NCBI RefSeq assembly: GCF_037975245.1
Contig: NC_092565.1
Coordinates: 8,962,999 to 9,026,998 of the forward strand
DNA: 64,000 bases
Origin: Apostichopus japonicus
Taxonomy: Eukaryota > Echinodermata > Holothuroidea > Aspidochirotida > Stichopodidae
Direction of reading: 5' to 3'
The notes below the pieces were generated by a model. It saw only the letters and a program-made list of their open reading frames with translations. It was not told where the DNA came from and did no database searches. A program made the translations under genes and the position numbers. Below are positions 63,822 to 64,000 of the stretch, piece after piece; positions within the stretch are counted from its first letter, which is position 1; the number at the start of each line of letters is the position of its first letter.

Positions 63822-63894
63822 TGGAAGTGCAGGGCATCGATCCCCGTACCTCTCGCATGCAAAGCGAGCGCTCTACCATTTGAGCTACACCCCC
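63822..63894 (-). tRNA. tRNA-Ala (TGC), array copy 17
   Basis: 73 nt, anticodon TGC, tRNA body matching copy 12. The following unit is cut by the window end. Confidence 0.93.
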
Positions 63895-64000
63895 GTTTCT
63901 TAGTGATTTAACAAACATAATCACTGCTAAAGATATAACCTGCCTAGACAAATAAATATGATAATAATGAGGAAATTATGAAATAAAAGAATGGAATATT

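Larger units (their letters stand above)
60776..64000. repeat. 179-bp tandem array carrying tRNA-Ala genes (continues past the window)
   Basis: Seventeen full units have tRNA starts spaced 178-179 bp. Each has a 72-73-bp tRNA and a spacer of about 106 bp. Spacers are nearly identical (TAGACAAATAAATATGATAA, AATCACTGCTAAAGATATAA), with a few diagnostic variants. A TTTT stretch lies about 15 bases past each tRNA 3' end on the minus strand, suitable as a Pol III stop. The last visible unit begins after 63894 and is cut by the window end. Confidence 0.97.

Noticed and set aside
60908-63951. Fifteen or so similar 60-67-residue frames reading GGVAQMVERSL.MREVRGSMP
   Set aside because: They are read through the tRNA-Ala genes and their spacers; each matches the tRNA unit exactly. 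This peptide is a known type of false annotation over tRNA genes.
60776-64000. CRISPR-like appearance of a regular 179-bp repeat
   Set aside because: The conserved part is a tRNA cloverleaf and the spacers are conserved too. The host is an animal.

Overview
The window is animal nuclear DNA, AT-rich, with long introns, GT..AG splice sites and many small repeats. Three protein genes could be assembled exon by exon, all on the minus strand. Their content (MGAT2, a monocarboxylate-transporter-like protein, TRUB1), hAT-type elements, a LINE tail and an alanine tRNA with the invertebrate-type T arm suggest a marine invertebrate, perhaps an echinoderm. The species assignment is inference and weak.

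Layout. Positions 1-25972 hold the 5' two thirds of MGAT2 (N-glycan GlcNAc-transferase II) as four coding exons, at 25304-25915, 19311-19408, 10401-10500 and 2577-2707. The last ~130 residues lie beyond the left edge. Its introns carry a C-rich minisatellite (10.9 kb), a 68-copy GATG microsatellite (19.6 kb), a 42/84-bp tandem repeat (20.1 kb) and a dispersed repeat family. Positions 26-44 kb contain no recognisable gene. Positions 44162-50684 hold a complete six-exon, 485-residue SLC16-like transporter with a 410-bp hAT-type MITE in its first intron. Positions 53.8-54.95 kb hold a split 121-bp minisatellite. Positions 55022-58416 hold a complete six-exon, 264-residue TRUB1 tRNA pseudouridine-55 synthase with a polyadenylation signal just after its stop.

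Upstream of TRUB1 lie a LINE 3' tail (58.7-59.17 kb) and an 890-bp element with hAT-like ends (59716-60605). From about 60.78 kb to the right edge there is a tandem array of a 179-bp unit. Each unit contains one alanine tRNA gene on the minus strand. Seventeen genes are visible, with three anticodons (AGC, CGC, TGC) interleaved, and the array runs off the window. This is the most striking feature. The anticodon varies only at position 34 while the G3:U70 alanine identity pair is kept in every copy, and marker variants show that the array grew by duplicating blocks of two and three units.

No shared pathway links the three protein genes. TRUB1 does modify U55 of tRNAs such as those encoded by the neighbouring array, but the adjacency may be chance.
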